A stretch of 64,000 nt of DNA from Morella rubra (Eukaryota > Streptophyta > Magnoliopsida > Fagales > Myricaceae). The number at the start of each line of letters is the position of its first letter. Position 1 is the first letter of the stretch. The notes under the pieces were generated by a model. That model was not told the origin of the DNA. It did no database searches and worked only from the letters and a program-made list of their open reading frames with translations. Below, piece after piece: positions 12,727 through 23,270 of the stretch. The stretch lies in the NCBI GenBank assembly GCA_003952965.2, contig CM025854.1, positions 28,159,364-28,223,363 on the forward strand. Direction: 5' to 3'. The translations under genes and the position numbers were made by a program.

Positions 12727-14087
12727 TTAGATTCCTCCACCCACCGGCAAAGAGAGGGAGAGACCAGAGAGAGACCGGGTGGTTTTTAATTCCGCGCATT
12801 CACAGCTTTTCTCGGCGAAAAATCCAAGCACACGCACGAAAACATACAGGAAACCCTTTTTTAGTATCCGATATCGGAAGCATCTAATCCAGTCCAATCT
12901 ACAGATTTTCGGAGTTCCAGGTTTATCTGTAGCTGTTTTCCCACGAGACATTAACAACACGAGAAAAAGAAATAAAAAGGAAATTATATTTATTTTCCCT
13001 CTAGTCAGCTTCCCGGAGGTACTTCTCTGTCCTTTCTTTCTCATGGATTCTCTCTCTCTCTCTCTGACCCGTGATTTTGTTGGATTCTTTGCTTCTTATT
13101 GTGATTTGAACTTTCTGCTTTCTGCATGAGGGGGTAATCTCAAATGGGGTTTTTATTTTTTTGATAATTTTTATTTGTATCTCTGGGTTCATCATTCTCT
13201 TCTTATAGAATCTGTTTTGTGTTTTTCCATGCGATTTGATATGTTGTTGTTCTCTGTTTCCACAATCCGTATGTTTTCTTAGAACGCAAGTATCTGGCTT
13301 AATTGTGTCTTATCTGACTGTACAATACTCATGATGATCGTTCTTGTATTTTTTGAGTGACTTTTTCTGTTGGTCAATTTGCTACCATTCCTCGCAACTA
13401 AAGGAACGAAGCCTTTTCCGAATATTTGAAGAGAAGCACTATACAAACTGTGAGATTTAGACAAAAAGGTTGTTAGTTTTTCTGGAACTTTCTATAAATT
13501 ACTTATGAACTGCATCCGATTTTTCGGCTTGTGATTTATCTCTTTCGTCTCCATTGTTCGTTTATGACATTACAGCTGGAATCGAACATCAAAAGATATT
13601 TACATTAAAATAAAACAGTGTATTACAAAAACAAACGAAAAAGTAAAAACAGAATATGATGTCCACAAGAGCGTTGGTCTAGGAGCCATGAGGCGCTCTG
13701 ATTGCATTATTAGTGATTAACTTTGCTGTTCTGTAATCGGGGGATTAAGGTTTTGCTTTGAGGGCAACCTTTTCAGCTCCTTATTATTTCTATACTTTGT
13801 ATAACTGTTTAACCTGGTTATTTTCTTTTCCTACAGGTTAAGAATTATAGCAGTAAGCTACCCAGCAAAACTGCTGGGGTATTTGTTATATTTCAATAGA
13901 AGAGGGAGGGTACCGGTTCGTGGAGGCTGTGGGACTTCTGCGAGCGGAGCTTCCTTTCTCGGTCTTCACTGAAGGAATATAATTACTGCTATAACAGCCT
14001 TTGGGTATTAGAATTAATTTCTGTGGATGACATTGAGGAGTTTCTGTGGAGGGGTTTGAGTGAAAGAAAGAGATTGCAGCTGGCATA
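12727..14087 (+). promoter_or_regulatory. Probable 5' leader of the RING gene, with a 5' UTR intron
   Basis: The stretch upstream of the ATG at 14088 has a plausible leader intron. A donor CCGGAG/GTACTT lies near 13017 and a pyrimidine-rich acceptor TTTTCCTACAG/GTTAAG near 13838. The first leader exon would start somewhere after 12720, in CT- and AG-rich sequence. Several short upstream ATGs occur, including one in a TCTCTC-rich segment at 13043. Boundaries are inferred from splice signals only. Confidence 0.45.
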
Positions 14088-17000
14088 ATGGGTGCCGTCT
14101 GTTGCTGTTTGAATGCTGAGGGTTTCGAGGACTATGTGAATCCGAATAGTTCTGTATATAGGAACTGTATGTGTCTCAGTTGCTTTATTCAGAACGTTTT
14201 GAATGTGGTATGTATCTGAGGCTGTTTTCTTAGTTTTCATTGTTTTCAGGTGAAATCTATTTTTATGAAAATATCATCTTTTTGAATTCCAAAGTTTACA
14301 TTAAGCACCGGCAGCTTTGATTCTGTTACTTAACTTGGTGTGATCTTCTCTTGCTATATACTGGTGTTGCAGTCTTTAAGTTTGTTGCAGTCTTCTATTT
14401 TTATGAAAATATCATCTTTTTGAATTCCAAAGTTTACATTAAGCACCGGCAGCTTTGATTCTGTTACTTAACTTGGTGTGATCTTCTCTTGCTATATACT
14501 GGTGTTGCAGTCTTTAAGTTTGTTGCAGTCTTCTGTTACTTAACTTTTATGTGCAACTATGTCTCTGCATGTTTGTTTTTCAGATTCTTTTAAATCAATT
14601 CTGTAACAGTGTGTGCCAACGATTACGTCCTATGGTGACACCCCTCAAGAAAGTGTTGCCTTTACTGTATTAATCTTAGCATTTGCAATGCATACTTGAA
14701 ATTTTTAAACAAATACATCATACAAAGACTGAGAGACAAGGGAGAGGAGTGTTGCAGTTGGCAGACGGGGATTTTGCAGTGTTAAAAAGCAATGAGTTCT
14801 TAATACAGACACATTAAATTTGCATATGACAATTTATCCCTTTTATAAAATGTGTGGTACTCAAATATGAGTCCTCTGCAGTTTCTGAGATGACTTGTCG
14901 CTCTAACTGGGCTGCTTGGTGTGTAAATCACTTGTAGTACTCATAAAATTTAATTGTTTTATTGTGCACCCCCTGTCAAACTACTATGTAATGGTTGTTG
15001 AAAGACATGAAGACCTGTTAAAGTTCACTTATCATTTAGGAACTTTCACTGGCATTTGCTAATCAGAGTTTGTAGGTCAAGCTTGTTTTGGTATTAGTAC
15101 ATTGTGAACCACACGTTAGTCCTAAGTCTGTCACAATGATGTTGATGCTAATAGTGTTGACTGTCTAAGCATGTATTTTTCGTTTGACTTTTTGGTTCTT
15201 CTCATATTTTGTAGTATACATCACTATTCAGAAGAGGTGAAGTGCATTCCATCCCTTCATCCATTCAGGGGGCGGCATCTATGACTTCTGCAGCATCACT
15301 GGATAACTCCCTATCTGATATGTATCGTTCTCCTCCAAGGCCCTTGCCATATGATGCTGACCCCAGATATTTCCGCTTGCAGCGGGATGGACTGGTTTCA
15401 AGACGTGAGAAGGGTTCCAGTCATTCACATGATGAGACAGAACCTCTTAGAAGTGATGTTGATGAAGATCTGGAATCTTTAAATTTGGGAGACAAAAGGA
15501 ATGGATCTGCTTGTGAAGATGGATCAAAAGAATATCGTTCTAAGTCCTCACTTAAGCTCTCAGCCGCAAAAACTACAATGGGAATTGGTATCATTTATAC
15601 ATCATCAGAAGATGAGGATGTATGTCCTACTTGTCTTGAAGGTAAAATTTTTTGTTAAGCATTGTTAAAACCTGAAAGTATCACACCTTTTTTGTTAACT
15701 TTTATATGTCAGACAGTGATTGACACAGGCATGTCTTGACGTGTCCTGAGGCTAGATTGGGTGCTGAATGATTGGTTTTGTTCATTTTGTTTTGTGCCTT
15801 TCTGGAGAACCAATATTTTGTGGTGTTCATCGCAGGTTAAATTAGTGATTTTTAATTTTGTCTTATAATTTGCCAAGAGCTTGAGCATTTCACCATCACT
15901 AATCAAGACAAAATATAGTAACTTTTGGTATTGGTGTCATCCCCCACCATCATGAAATGGCGAAGACAAAATTTTCTCAACAGCCTGGCCAATAATGTCA
16001 ACTTTTTGTCAAAGCTGGTAGCCGAGATATGCTGAGGATGAATGGTTTCACATGGTGTCTTCTCTCTCCCTATTTCTTGGATTTTACTAAATTGGGCTTG
16101 GAGGGGAGGCAAAGATCTATTGATATTAAAGCAGTAATGATCAAGAATGGTACCTTAATAAGGACAGAGGGGGATATAAGTGAATCTGAAAATCATGAGC
16201 AACATTTTGTAGGTTTCTGATGCTTGTGACAATCAATCAGTTAACCATCTTTAAAATGTTCATTCAGGGAGTACATATTTTGATGTATAAATTCTCATGG
16301 TCTTAAACTTACATTTGGCGCACAGAATATACACAAGAGAACCCCAAGATAATGACCAAGTGCTGTCATCATTTTCACCTGGGCTGCATTTATGAGTGGA
16401 TGGAGAGAAGTGAAAGTTGTCCAGTTTGTGGCAAGGTAGCTTTTTCTCTCACGTATATTCGTACATGTCACATGCACGCACCCATTTATAGTCATATATT
16501 CGCTTATATATCTATTGTACATAGGCATATACTCCCCACGTTCATTTGCAGTGCAATTTTGTATGTACCATATGTATGCTTCTATGGCTGTATGTGTACA
16601 TAGTTATTCGTGTCATATATTATATGGATTTATTTATTTATTTAAACTTTTAGCGAAGGTTTATTTCCTCAATTGCCACAACCCACAAATGTCGGGTTTG
16701 TTTCCTCACTGGCCACAACCCACAAATATCCTTACTTTTGGATTGGTTTTGTTTCTTTGAAGTATGTGTATATCTGGTCCTCGTTTCTAATCATGGTATT
16801 ATTTCTCAAACATGTTGGGAAAGATAATTGCTCCTAATCTCGATCAGGTGGGGTGTTAACTCTAGAAGTACAGATATACCCCTCCCTTGCCACTTCGGTT
16901 CCCTTTCTTCTGTTAACGTCGAATGTAGCTCAGTAAATTTTGGTTTACACCTAGCTTATTAATTACTTTGGCTTTTTGGGTAAACAAGTTCTTCAAGGCA

Positions 17001-17810
17001 AAAGGTAGTTATATGATTGAAGAGTTAAAACTTAAACAAGTCCCTTGAAACTCTTCTCGAATTAAAATACGTGCAAAACCAATTGTATCTACAGAAAAGC
17101 TCATGTCTAAAATTTCAACCATAATTTTCTTTTCTTGCTAAGCTGGCTTTTGTTTTAAAAAGCATGTTCTCATCAATTATCTGAATGAAGTCATATGGCG
17201 GATCAGTTTGACTGCCTTGTGGTGTGCGTATTTGAAGGATGAAGTTCTGCCATTGCTCTTAGGACATGTGTGTCCTATACCCATAGGAGAAATGTGTCCT
17301 TTTTTTTTTTCCTGTGGGTATATACCCTGGCCTCACATCTCCATCCCATTCTTAGTGGGGAAGCCCAATTTGTGGTGCTGGTTTTCCATGGACTCCTTTT
17401 TGTTCTTTCTATAAATTTCATTGGGGAACTAAGACTTCTTTTTAATATTTATTTGAAGAGAAATTGTGTGCGAACAATTGTTGAAGCCATCCTCGTTTTG
17501 ATGGTTTACATGGTTGCAGTTATGAGTTTGTGCCTTTGAAACATTGTATAGTGTCCCCAAAATTCCTAGTGGTATCCAAGATCCAAAATCTCACCGCTAT
17601 TTATTGATTTTTTATTCTTGGTCCATGGGTGGATGGTTATTCCGTTGGTTGTTTGGATAAAGGAGTGTATTAGGAGCATCCTGTAGTTTTACTACAAGAG
17701 GGGGGAAAAAGAAGAAACAAATCATGTTGTTATCTGAATCTCGGCTCATTCTGATTTACATTTTATTCGGCTGGCTTCTTTAGGTGATGGTATTCGATGA
17801 AACCACCTGA
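14088..17810 (+). CDS. RING-H2 E3 ubiquitin ligase (At3g02290-like)
   Basis: Predicted ubiquitin-protein ligase that would recruit an E2 enzyme through a C-terminal RING-H2 finger; substrates are unknown. Four exons: 14088-14207, 15215-15641, 16326-16435 and 17784-17810, totalling 684 nt and 227 residues, about the length I recall for the family. The protein begins MGAVCCCLNAEGFEDY, so Gly2 plus a cysteine cluster could carry lipid anchors (inference). The middle is Ser-rich and probably disordered, with the family block RPLPYDADPRYFRLQRDGLV and an acidic SSEDEDV just before the finger. The finger (about residues 177-219) reads CPTC, then KCCHHFHLGCIYEW, then CPVC, giving the C3H2C3 ligand pattern. 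The last exon encodes only VMVFDETT and the stop. Intron 1 contains an exact 138 bp tandem duplication. Confidence 0.93.
14257..14532. repeat. Perfect 138 bp tandem duplication in RING intron 1
   Basis: Copy one is 14257-14394 and copy two 14395-14532; by eye they are identical. Identity over the whole unit implies either a very recent duplication or an assembly error. It lies within the first coding intron and changes no exon. Confidence 0.9.
16659..16730. repeat. Imperfect 36 bp tandem duplication in RING intron 3
   Basis: Two copies share TTTCCTC, a short variable segment, then CCACAACCCACAAAT, offset by 36 bp. Intronic; no function is visible. Confidence 0.7.
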
Positions 17811-18929
17811 TCTTGATCGAGAGGTTTGCATTGTGGAGGAAGCAAGCTGACACAAGGAGAGGAGAGAAGAAAATGGTGCTTACTGTGAATATTAAAGTAT
17901 TTGTCGTCCAAAGTAAATATAAAACATTGTCCTCATATATATTTTTGCCAGTACATTCTGTCAAATGTTCTTTATTTCTCCAAAGTTCTTAATTGAAAGA
18001 TGGCTATGGTTTCCTCGGAATAACATTGTACAGCCTCATGAATGGACCGAGTGAAAGCATGTGGACAGGCCGGTGTATAGCTTTTGTTAACTCTGTTTTA
18101 ACTTTTGGCATTATTGCGTTGGTGTTTCTACTCGAGCTCGGAATCGGATTCACTTTTGGTGTTATTGCATTGGCATTTCTACTCAAGTTTTTGAGGGATA
18201 CAGCTTTTACTACGGAATAAACTTTCATTAGGGAAGGGACTTATATTGTGCATCATTATGCATGGGTAGGGGGCAGAGAGAGAGAGGGGCCTTGGGATAC
18301 TGATTGGCGAGGTAAAGAAGAGATTGCATTTGAGATTGCATTTTTTATGCATCGACATTACAATTTTTAACTTTTGTAAACAGCAGAATCCTGTGAATTC
18401 ATCTGATGAATTTTCCACAAATGTTAATATTACATCACACACATAAATTGTCATAAACTAAATTGTCATAAACTTTAAGCCGTGCGAAAATTATTACTTA
18501 TTTCAAAAACTTAACATAGAAAGATAGAAATTTTATTATTTAAATTATATTCTCAAATTTTATTTTCGTGAACAACCTAATAGGGGAGGGTTTTCCCTTG
18601 GTTGAGAGAAGGGGGGCGAGCCAGCGGTGGATTTCCTCTTTTCTGTTTCTAGTTTCAATTTCAAACCATACAAAAACATGCACGTACGTCATAAATAAAC
18701 AAAGCCCATCGCAAAAACATGCATAAAACCAGTTTAAGATATACAAACGCCACATTATTTCAAAACACAAGGCACAGTAAAGGAGTTAATAACTCAGTCA
18801 ACGAAGACATTATAGTATTGAAGCTGGCAAAGAGGTCGTCTTCGTGTTATTTATGTATTCATTTTCTCTGAGCAAGAAGTCACCTTCGCTCTAACACCTG
18901 GACCACAACCTTCACTGTGTCACGTTCTC
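17811..18929. other. Convergent 3' region between the RING and DsbA-like genes
   Basis: Holds the 3' UTR of the RING gene on the plus strand and that of the DsbA-like gene on the minus strand. A 75-codon plus-strand frame at 17993-18220 contains two copies of a 17-codon hydrophobic unit (from 18101 and 18152). It is most easily explained as 3' UTR sequence. The rest is AT-rich, with no other feature recognised. Confidence 0.5.
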
Positions 18930-20640
18930 TCAATTAGCAGTTACTTGAAAAGCTCTCAGGAAGACCTCAGAGGGTTGGGCACCACTCAGCTTCTGGATTC
19001 CATTAATCTGTCAAAGCAAATCAATGGGATGAATGGACTTGCTTGTGTAATTATCCAGAAAACTAAGTTCATAAATTGTAAATTATTATCACCTACCACA
19101 AAATATGGGACTCCTGAGATGTTTGCTGAGTACTTCTCAAGCTCCTCGTTAACCTTTGCAGACACAAGGAGCAAGATCAGTTCCGTAGAAAACATAAAAA
19201 AAGAACTTGCCAAGCTTAAATTGGGAAGCAAATATAGATTGCAATATCTTCAATACGGGGATAGGTACAGAAGTTGCAGAATTCTAAGTTTTAGCACTTC
19301 TAAGCTTGCTTGGCCACCAGAAGAATTACAACAAAGACAATTTTAAAGATGCCCTGTAGCCGAGGAAAAAATCTGAACTTTGAAACAGACCTCTTTTAAC
19401 CCATTGTTGGGGTCTTGAAGAAACTCTGCTGCCCCTTCTATCCCCACCTTTTTTGCGGATTCCACAAGAAATTCCCTGTAGATATCGATGTTTGTTGTTA
19501 TCTTACGTAAGATGTCTAGATAAAATCAAATTCGATCCTGATCTATATAAAACAAGTAACCAACATAAGCCTCTTCCACTGTAGGATGCTAAACCCCTCT
19601 TTGTGTCATCCATTGAGTAATTATTCTGCCAAACAAATCATGTTAAAGGATAGCAAGGCTAAGAGTGCTTTCTGAGTTGGGTCGTATCTTCCCAAGAAGG
19701 TCTTGTAGAAGTAATTACATTGTACAATGTAATATTGTCTAGGAGCAGGATCGGCCCAAGAACGGCCAGTCCTGCAGTGGTAGGGAAGTTACATACTCTG
19801 AACATCCTGCGGCCCCTTTACAAAGTAACATAAATTTTTAGACTTTAAACGTCATGAAAAGTTACCGAAGTATTTACCGGTCACCAATGTATTTTCCCTG
19901 AGTGAAGTAGCCAAGGGACAGCTCCTCCATAAGGTCATGTTGCTTATCAAGACCCTGTTGTGCAGCAAAATACATAAGCCTGTGGCTGTCTAGAGTATTT
20001 CCCCTGTGCATGTTTAAGAAAATGTTAGTGTATCTCCTTTAGCCTTTCCCAGCATTCGTCACTCTAACTAGGTTTGTCCATAGATGAACTTTAAACCATT
20101 CTTTAAGCTTACGTGAGTCCCGACAGGTTATATTCCAGCCCGTCGCTTCTAAAAACCTGAAATTTTAGAGCTGTCTTAATTACTACTATTACTCTACAGG
20201 GACCTGCCAAACCAAAATAAATGCACACCCTTAACATGATTAACTGTGTATTGTTGGTGCAAAGAAGTGTTGAAAAACCTGTGACATCCGAGCTTCCATA
20301 CTCTCAGATTGAGATCCAAACTTTTTCCTGTAATACTCTCTCTTGTTGATGCCTTCTTTAGGGGCAGAAGGATTAAGTTGAAACGGATGCCATCTAACCT
20401 GCAAATTTTGTTCATAACAGATAAGAGGGAAACACTTCAAGACACAAACAGAGATAACGAGCGAGAGGAAGAGAGGGGCAGAGAAAGAACCTCAAAGTTA
20501 TATTGATCCTTAGATACAGCTAAAGCTTTGTCAAGATTTCTTTTGCCCACAAAGCACCACGGGCACTCGGTGTCTGAACTGACATCAATTTTTATAAGCT
20601 TTTTTTCAGAACTGTTTCCAACTGAGTCAGGCCCAGACAT
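18930..20640 (-). CDS. DsbA-like thioredoxin-fold protein (FrnE/At5g38900-like)
   Basis: Predicted thiol-disulphide oxidoreductase of the DsbA/2-hydroxychromene isomerase superfamily; the plant substrate is unknown. Seven exons on the minus strand: 20640-20491, 20398-20279, 20156-20113, 20003-19878, 19475-19391, 19153-19097 and 19007-18930, totalling 660 nt and 219 residues. The redox motif is C26-P-W-C29 in DTECPWCFVGKRNLDKA, right after the first beta strand. Family blocks follow: RWHPFQLNP, SHRLMYFAAQQGLDKQH, GYFTQGKYIGDREFLVESA, SGVPYFV with the cis-proline of the thioredoxin fold, and a C-terminal LSGAQPSEVFLRAFQ. No signal or transit peptide is obvious, so cytosolic location is inferred. 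The ATG at 20640 was chosen because a likely leader-intron acceptor lies just upstream at 20654; an upstream in-frame ATG is probably intronic. Confidence 0.92.
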
Positions 20641-20778
20641 GATCCCTCTGTATCTGCAAGCTTCCTGAACTACAACCATTGAGTCAGATTTGAATCCAGT
20701 GAAGTACAATTTTTCCCTTTTCACATGTTATAACTCAATTTACCCGACACCTTCTACCAGCGAATTATTAAATGATAT

Positions 20779-20815
<37 letters not shown>
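20779..20815. repeat. Compound (TG)n(TA)n microsatellite
   Basis: About six TG units followed by about twelve TA units, upstream of the DsbA-like start. Confidence 0.95.
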
Positions 20816-22479
20816 GTTAGAGCACTGGCACTAGGAACAAAATAAAGCCATACGCATTATTCACACTACTAGCCTTTTATCCTACGGACATCCAAATCTT
20901 AGCTAGTAGAGGTTGGTCAATAGATCCTACCCATTGATTCAGCTCAAGCAAGGGCATCTTTTTTTGCTTGGACTGTCCATGGAGTTTGCACCCAAATTAC
21001 TGCTGCTAATTGCTGCTTTTATCCTAATTTTACAAACTTCCAAGGCATCACAGCTAGCTACCTGAAGAACAGGACTCACTAGTTATTAAGTCTAGTCACA
21101 ACATCGATTACAGAAGTGACGTACCCTTCAAATGGCCACCTAAGAACTCCTTATCTCAACAATGACTAAAACACGTTTGGAATTTCTAATTTTACGTAAC
21201 ATCCAGCGGAAAAAGAGAAAAACAAAAAAAAACAGAGAGCTACCCGTTTCTTGCAATTAAAGTCTAAGATCGAAGCAGAAAATTGCATTGCTCAAAATTA
21301 TCGTTGTTTGTAAAAGTGATTTTTTTCGAAAATTAAGAAGGAAGCCTCTGAAAGACTCTTATCTTAATATAACAAAAGTCAACACACTAAGATCTTCAAA
21401 ACTTTGTCTTACTGAGAATAACATCAACAAAGACAGTTAAAAGCTAACCCGAAACATCATTTTGGAGATTTCACAAGGCAGAGTTGCCAAATTCACAATG
21501 ATTTTAGGGGTTTCACTCATGTTCTTTCTTTCAGTCACCTCCGTAAAGTAGAAGGAAACATAAAAACACGGCGACCAGAAACGAGTTCACTTCCTTTCAC
21601 GAAACAGCACGCAACAATCCTACGAATTTCACCGCTACGACAAACAAAAGCGGAAATTTTTCATTTTTTAAACAGATAACATTAGATATCGAAATACTTA
21701 AGAACCCAAAAAGCAGAATTTCAGCCAAAGCAGCAGATAATATATTACAAAGGCCGAACAGGGCAAAAAGAATAACGAAGAAAGAAACAAAAGAAGAGGA
21801 ATAAAATTACGAGAATCGGAAAATGGTCAGGTGGGTCGGTTGGGCAAGGCAAAGAAATCACCCGAAGAGATGGGAAGCCGGGGCTATCAGTGGAGACACC
21901 AACTGCAGAGCCCGCGGGACGTTTTAACACGTGTTAAAACTGAGGGCCCTTTTTATCCGACACCATTACCTACCAACGAAAATGACCAAAAAGAAAAGGG
22001 GGGAAAAAAAGAAACAAGAAACAGAGAAAATACCGCTTAAATAACGGGGCTCGTGCTCGTGTATCTCCGACGACCGCTCTCTTTTCATATAAAAAAAAAA
22101 AAAAAAAAAGTAGACCTTGGCTTCACTTTTAGGGTTTTATCTATAAATAATTCGCTGAAGAAAGTATTCTATTTATTTTATTAATTTTACATAAAGAAAT
22201 AATTCAATTTTTTATTTTTTTTATATAGAAAAGGCATATTTTGTGAAAATTTTAAAAGTTAGAAATTTTGAAAATTTCAAAATTTGTAAAAAAAATAAAA
22301 ATATTTTATAAAATTTGATAAAAAAAAAGTAAATAAATATTATAATAAAAAAATAAATTAAAAAGAGAAAGAAGAAGGAGAAAGATATTATTTTATAATT
22401 TGTTTACGTAGGTAAAAATTTTGGGTGAAAATTTCCACCCCGAACACCATTTTATGAACAAGTTTTGGTTTTCTTGAAC

Positions 22480-22572
22480 AATCTTCTAGACTATTCAAAA
22501 CTACGTGTATGTTTTTAGAAAAAGGAAGATTAAAATGGAAATATCGGACCGGTTTGAATAGTCTAGAAGATT
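22480..22572. repeat. 20 bp perfect inverted repeat with 53 bp spacer
   Basis: The arm AATCTTCTAGACTATTCAAA at 22480-22499 is matched exactly, in inverse, at 22553-22572. It can form a cruciform or RNA hairpin. It lies about 700 bp upstream of the RCC1 start. It could be the core of a degenerate inverted-repeat transposon, but no target-site duplication is seen. Confidence 0.8.
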
Positions 22573-23082
22573 CTCCGAGGAGGCTTTTGGGTGTCCTTGA
22601 GCCAGTGCCGGAGATTCCAAACCAAACCTGTCCCAACTCCCGCGTTGTCGGACCGACCACATTATACCCAATTCCCTGCAATTCCGTCTGTCACCCGAAC
22701 ACAACAATCTCTCAAATTCCGTCCTTTCTTCTCGCATTCATCCCTGTCCCTTCAATTTCCAATAGTTCGGGGTAACGATATCCAGACGCTTTGGTCGTCC
22801 TCGGAATCTCATTTCCCGATTTCGTTACCCGAAAAGTTTTGACTTTATCTTGTGGAATGATTAGCCTGGTTCGGTAATCCTACGTCGCTCGTTGTTTGGT
22901 TGCTTGTATACGCTTTCGCCTTAGACCCTAGTAGACATGAGCCTTACCCAGCTAGCTATCCCAAAGACTTGGTTTTTTAGCTAAAAATTTTCGTCCCAGG
23001 AAGATCACCTCAGCATTAACACGCCGTTTCTATATTTTTAGCTCATTTATTTTTCTCAGCAACCAAACAGATCATATATCCT

Positions 23083-23088
23083 TATAAA
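23083..23088 (+). promoter_or_regulatory. Candidate TATA box of the RCC1 gene
   Basis: TATAAA in the context CCTTATAAATTTTC, 183 bp before the ATG at 23271. A CT-rich run (about 23168-23187) follows, as is common in plant 5' UTRs. Position and sequence are suitable; there is no transcript evidence. Confidence 0.45.
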
Positions 23089-23270
23089 TTTTCACCCAAT
23101 TGTTCAAACTGTGATCACGTTACGAGTTTCAGCCGCTATTTTTCTCTGAGCGTTCTTTCTTTGTCTTCTCTCGCTCTCTCTCTCTCTAAAACCTTTTTCC
23201 TGGCATCAGAATCATTGTGTATAGTGCTGTGATCTCGTTGATTTCGATTAGTAGGTTTTTTGGGATCTAC

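Larger units (their letters stand above)
20641..23270. other. Divergent region between the DsbA-like and RCC1 genes
   Basis: Contains the 5' leader (probably spliced) and promoter of the DsbA-like gene on the minus strand, and the RCC1 promoter on the plus strand. A TG/TA microsatellite, a 20 bp inverted repeat and a TATA-box candidate are listed separately. Positions 22090-22430 are very AT-rich. Open frames at 21745-22040 and 22388-22842 on both strands have no recognisable product. Confidence 0.5.

Noticed and set aside
22388-22842. Overlapping frames on both strands upstream of RCC1
   Set aside because: Frames overlap on opposite strands around the inverted repeat, with no recognisable domain.
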